In this document: positions 5,169 through 5,712 of the stretch, piece after piece
How positions within the stretch are numbered: the stretch's first letter is position 1
How the letters are laid out: every line of letters begins with the position of its first letter
Source: Thermoprotei archaeon
GTDB lineage: Archaea; Thermoproteota; Thermoprotei; Thermofilales; B15-G2
Direction: 5' to 3'
NCBI GenBank assembly: GCA_003649445.1
Contig: QMRV01000124.1
Coordinates: forward strand, 1-5,712
Length of the DNA stretch: 5,712 nt
Notes under the pieces: model-generated
What the model saw: the letters and a program-made list of their open reading frames with translations, nothing else
What the model was told of the DNA's origin: nothing
The model's database searches: none
Position numbers and translations under genes: made by a program

Positions 5169-5711
5169 TCAGGATAAGGTTGGTGTTGCTTTGCGATTTC
5201 CATTGCCATGCCTCTTTCTTGCATCTGTTTTACCCCCCCATATCCCTTTAAGCCAGGGAGGCAACGGTTTCCTTTGAAGGCCTTCATGGATAGCCTTTCT
5301 GACTGTGAGTAATAGCTTGCGTGAAGGCACTATATTGACATTTAACTGTTCTAGCATTTCTTTGATAACTAAATCTACGTTGGAGCTGGCTCGTGAGTAT
5401 GACAGCCTCAGCTCATCAATTATATACGGTGCTAAGAGTTTCATACCCCTCCACACCTCCTTCTCCACATATTTATTCACAGATAGGACCACCTTCTTCC
5501 TCCCGTAGCTAAGCGTCTTTACTAACCCTAGTCCTTCGAGAACTGATATGATACGCCTGGAGCTTCTATCCGATACGCTTAGACAGCTGCTTAGCTTTGT
5601 CGAGCTATCCACGCCGTAACCTGCTACCAGTGCTACGAGCGCCCGTAGTATGGTTGGGTGGAGGTTATTCATTAACCTCCTAGCTTCTCTTAAGCTTACT
5701 ATCCTCGCCAT
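5169..5711 (-). CDS. Winged-helix (MarR-like) DNA-binding protein
   Basis: 180 residues are visible from ATG 5711, one base from the window edge, so the start cannot be tested and the gene may extend further. Residues about 17-80 form a winged helix: LHPTILRALVALVAGYG, SSTKLSSCLSVS, recognition helix DRSSRRIISVLEGLGLV (48-64), then wing KTLSYGRKKVVLSV. The remainder is helical (VEKEVWRGMKLLAPYIIDEL, VDLVIKEMLEQLNV, SRKLLLTVRKAIHEGL) and could be a dimerisation or partner-binding region. After PPWLKGIWGG the last ~20 residues are basic and low in complexity (KTDARKRHGNGNRKATPTLS). A run of seven C at 5233-5239 falls just there, so the true C-terminus could differ if that run is miscounted. TGA at 5169-5171 lies 29 bases before the next gene, on the same strand. 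It is probably a transcriptional regulator of this cluster; the exact family is not certain. Confidence 0.75.
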   Translation of the reverse strand: MARIVSLREARRLMNNLHPTILRALVALVAGYGVDSSTKLSSCLSVSDRSSRRIISVLEGLGLVKTLSYGRKKVVLSVNKYVEKEVWRGMKLLAPYIIDELRLSYSRASSNVDLVIKEMLEQLNVNIVPSRKLLLTVRKAIHEGLQRKPLPPWLKGIWGGKTDARKRHGNGNRKATPTLS

Positions 5712-5712
5712 C

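Noticed and set aside
4664..5508. Several rightward open frames of about 67-69 codons
   Set aside because: All are antisense to the two winged-helix genes, without ribosome-binding sites or protein-like composition.
1..5712. CRISPR array, tRNA, rRNA or complete insertion sequence
   Set aside because: I looked for regularly spaced repeats, cloverleaf-like segments, terminal inverted repeats and transposase motifs and saw none.

Overview
The window looks like chromosomal DNA from a thermophilic archaeon, probably Thermoproteota (Crenarchaeota). The support is indirect. Ribosome-binding sites match the archaeal anti-Shine-Dalgarno closely (GTGAGGTGA, GGTGAGGTG, GGTGAGGT). Start codons include TTG and GTG, arginine is mostly AGA/AGG, ATA is common, TATA-like promoter elements are present, and genes are packed with few or no bases between them. 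I cannot assign a genus.

Layout. (1) 1-492, + strand: the 3' end of a membrane-protein gene that enters from the left edge. (2) 612-873, + strand: a decayed minimal nucleotidyltransferase (MNT) gene with an amber codon inside its catalytic motif. (3) 2979 down to 870, - strand: an apparently intact three-gene operon of a membrane-anchored winged-helix regulator, an ABC ATPase and an ABC-2 permease, with its own promoter and ribosome-binding site. This is the best understood part of the window. (4) 2993-3155: an AT-rich divergent control region with an inverted repeat. (5) 3156-4003: a disordered zone. A startless helical (TPR-like) reading frame on + overlaps an unidentified reading frame on -, which is preceded by two 25-codon open frames that overlap each other and the next frame by a few bases. 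This looks like gene decay or a rearrangement junction. (6) 5711 down to 4008, - strand: a compact cluster of a MarR-like winged-helix protein, a larger protein with a winged helix near its N-terminus, a 78-codon reading frame that takes over from it in another frame, and a 48-codon TTG-start gene whose ribosome-binding site overlaps the preceding stop codon.

Function. The operon in (3) reads as a self-controlled export unit: the regulator would sense something at the membrane and control the ATPase and permease that move an unknown substrate. The cluster in (6) resembles accessory or mobile-element gene content (two DNA-binding proteins plus small coupled proteins), but no integrase, transposase or replication protein is visible. 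It is the best candidate here for something undescribed. The density of broken genes in (2) and (5) suggests a region of high turnover.
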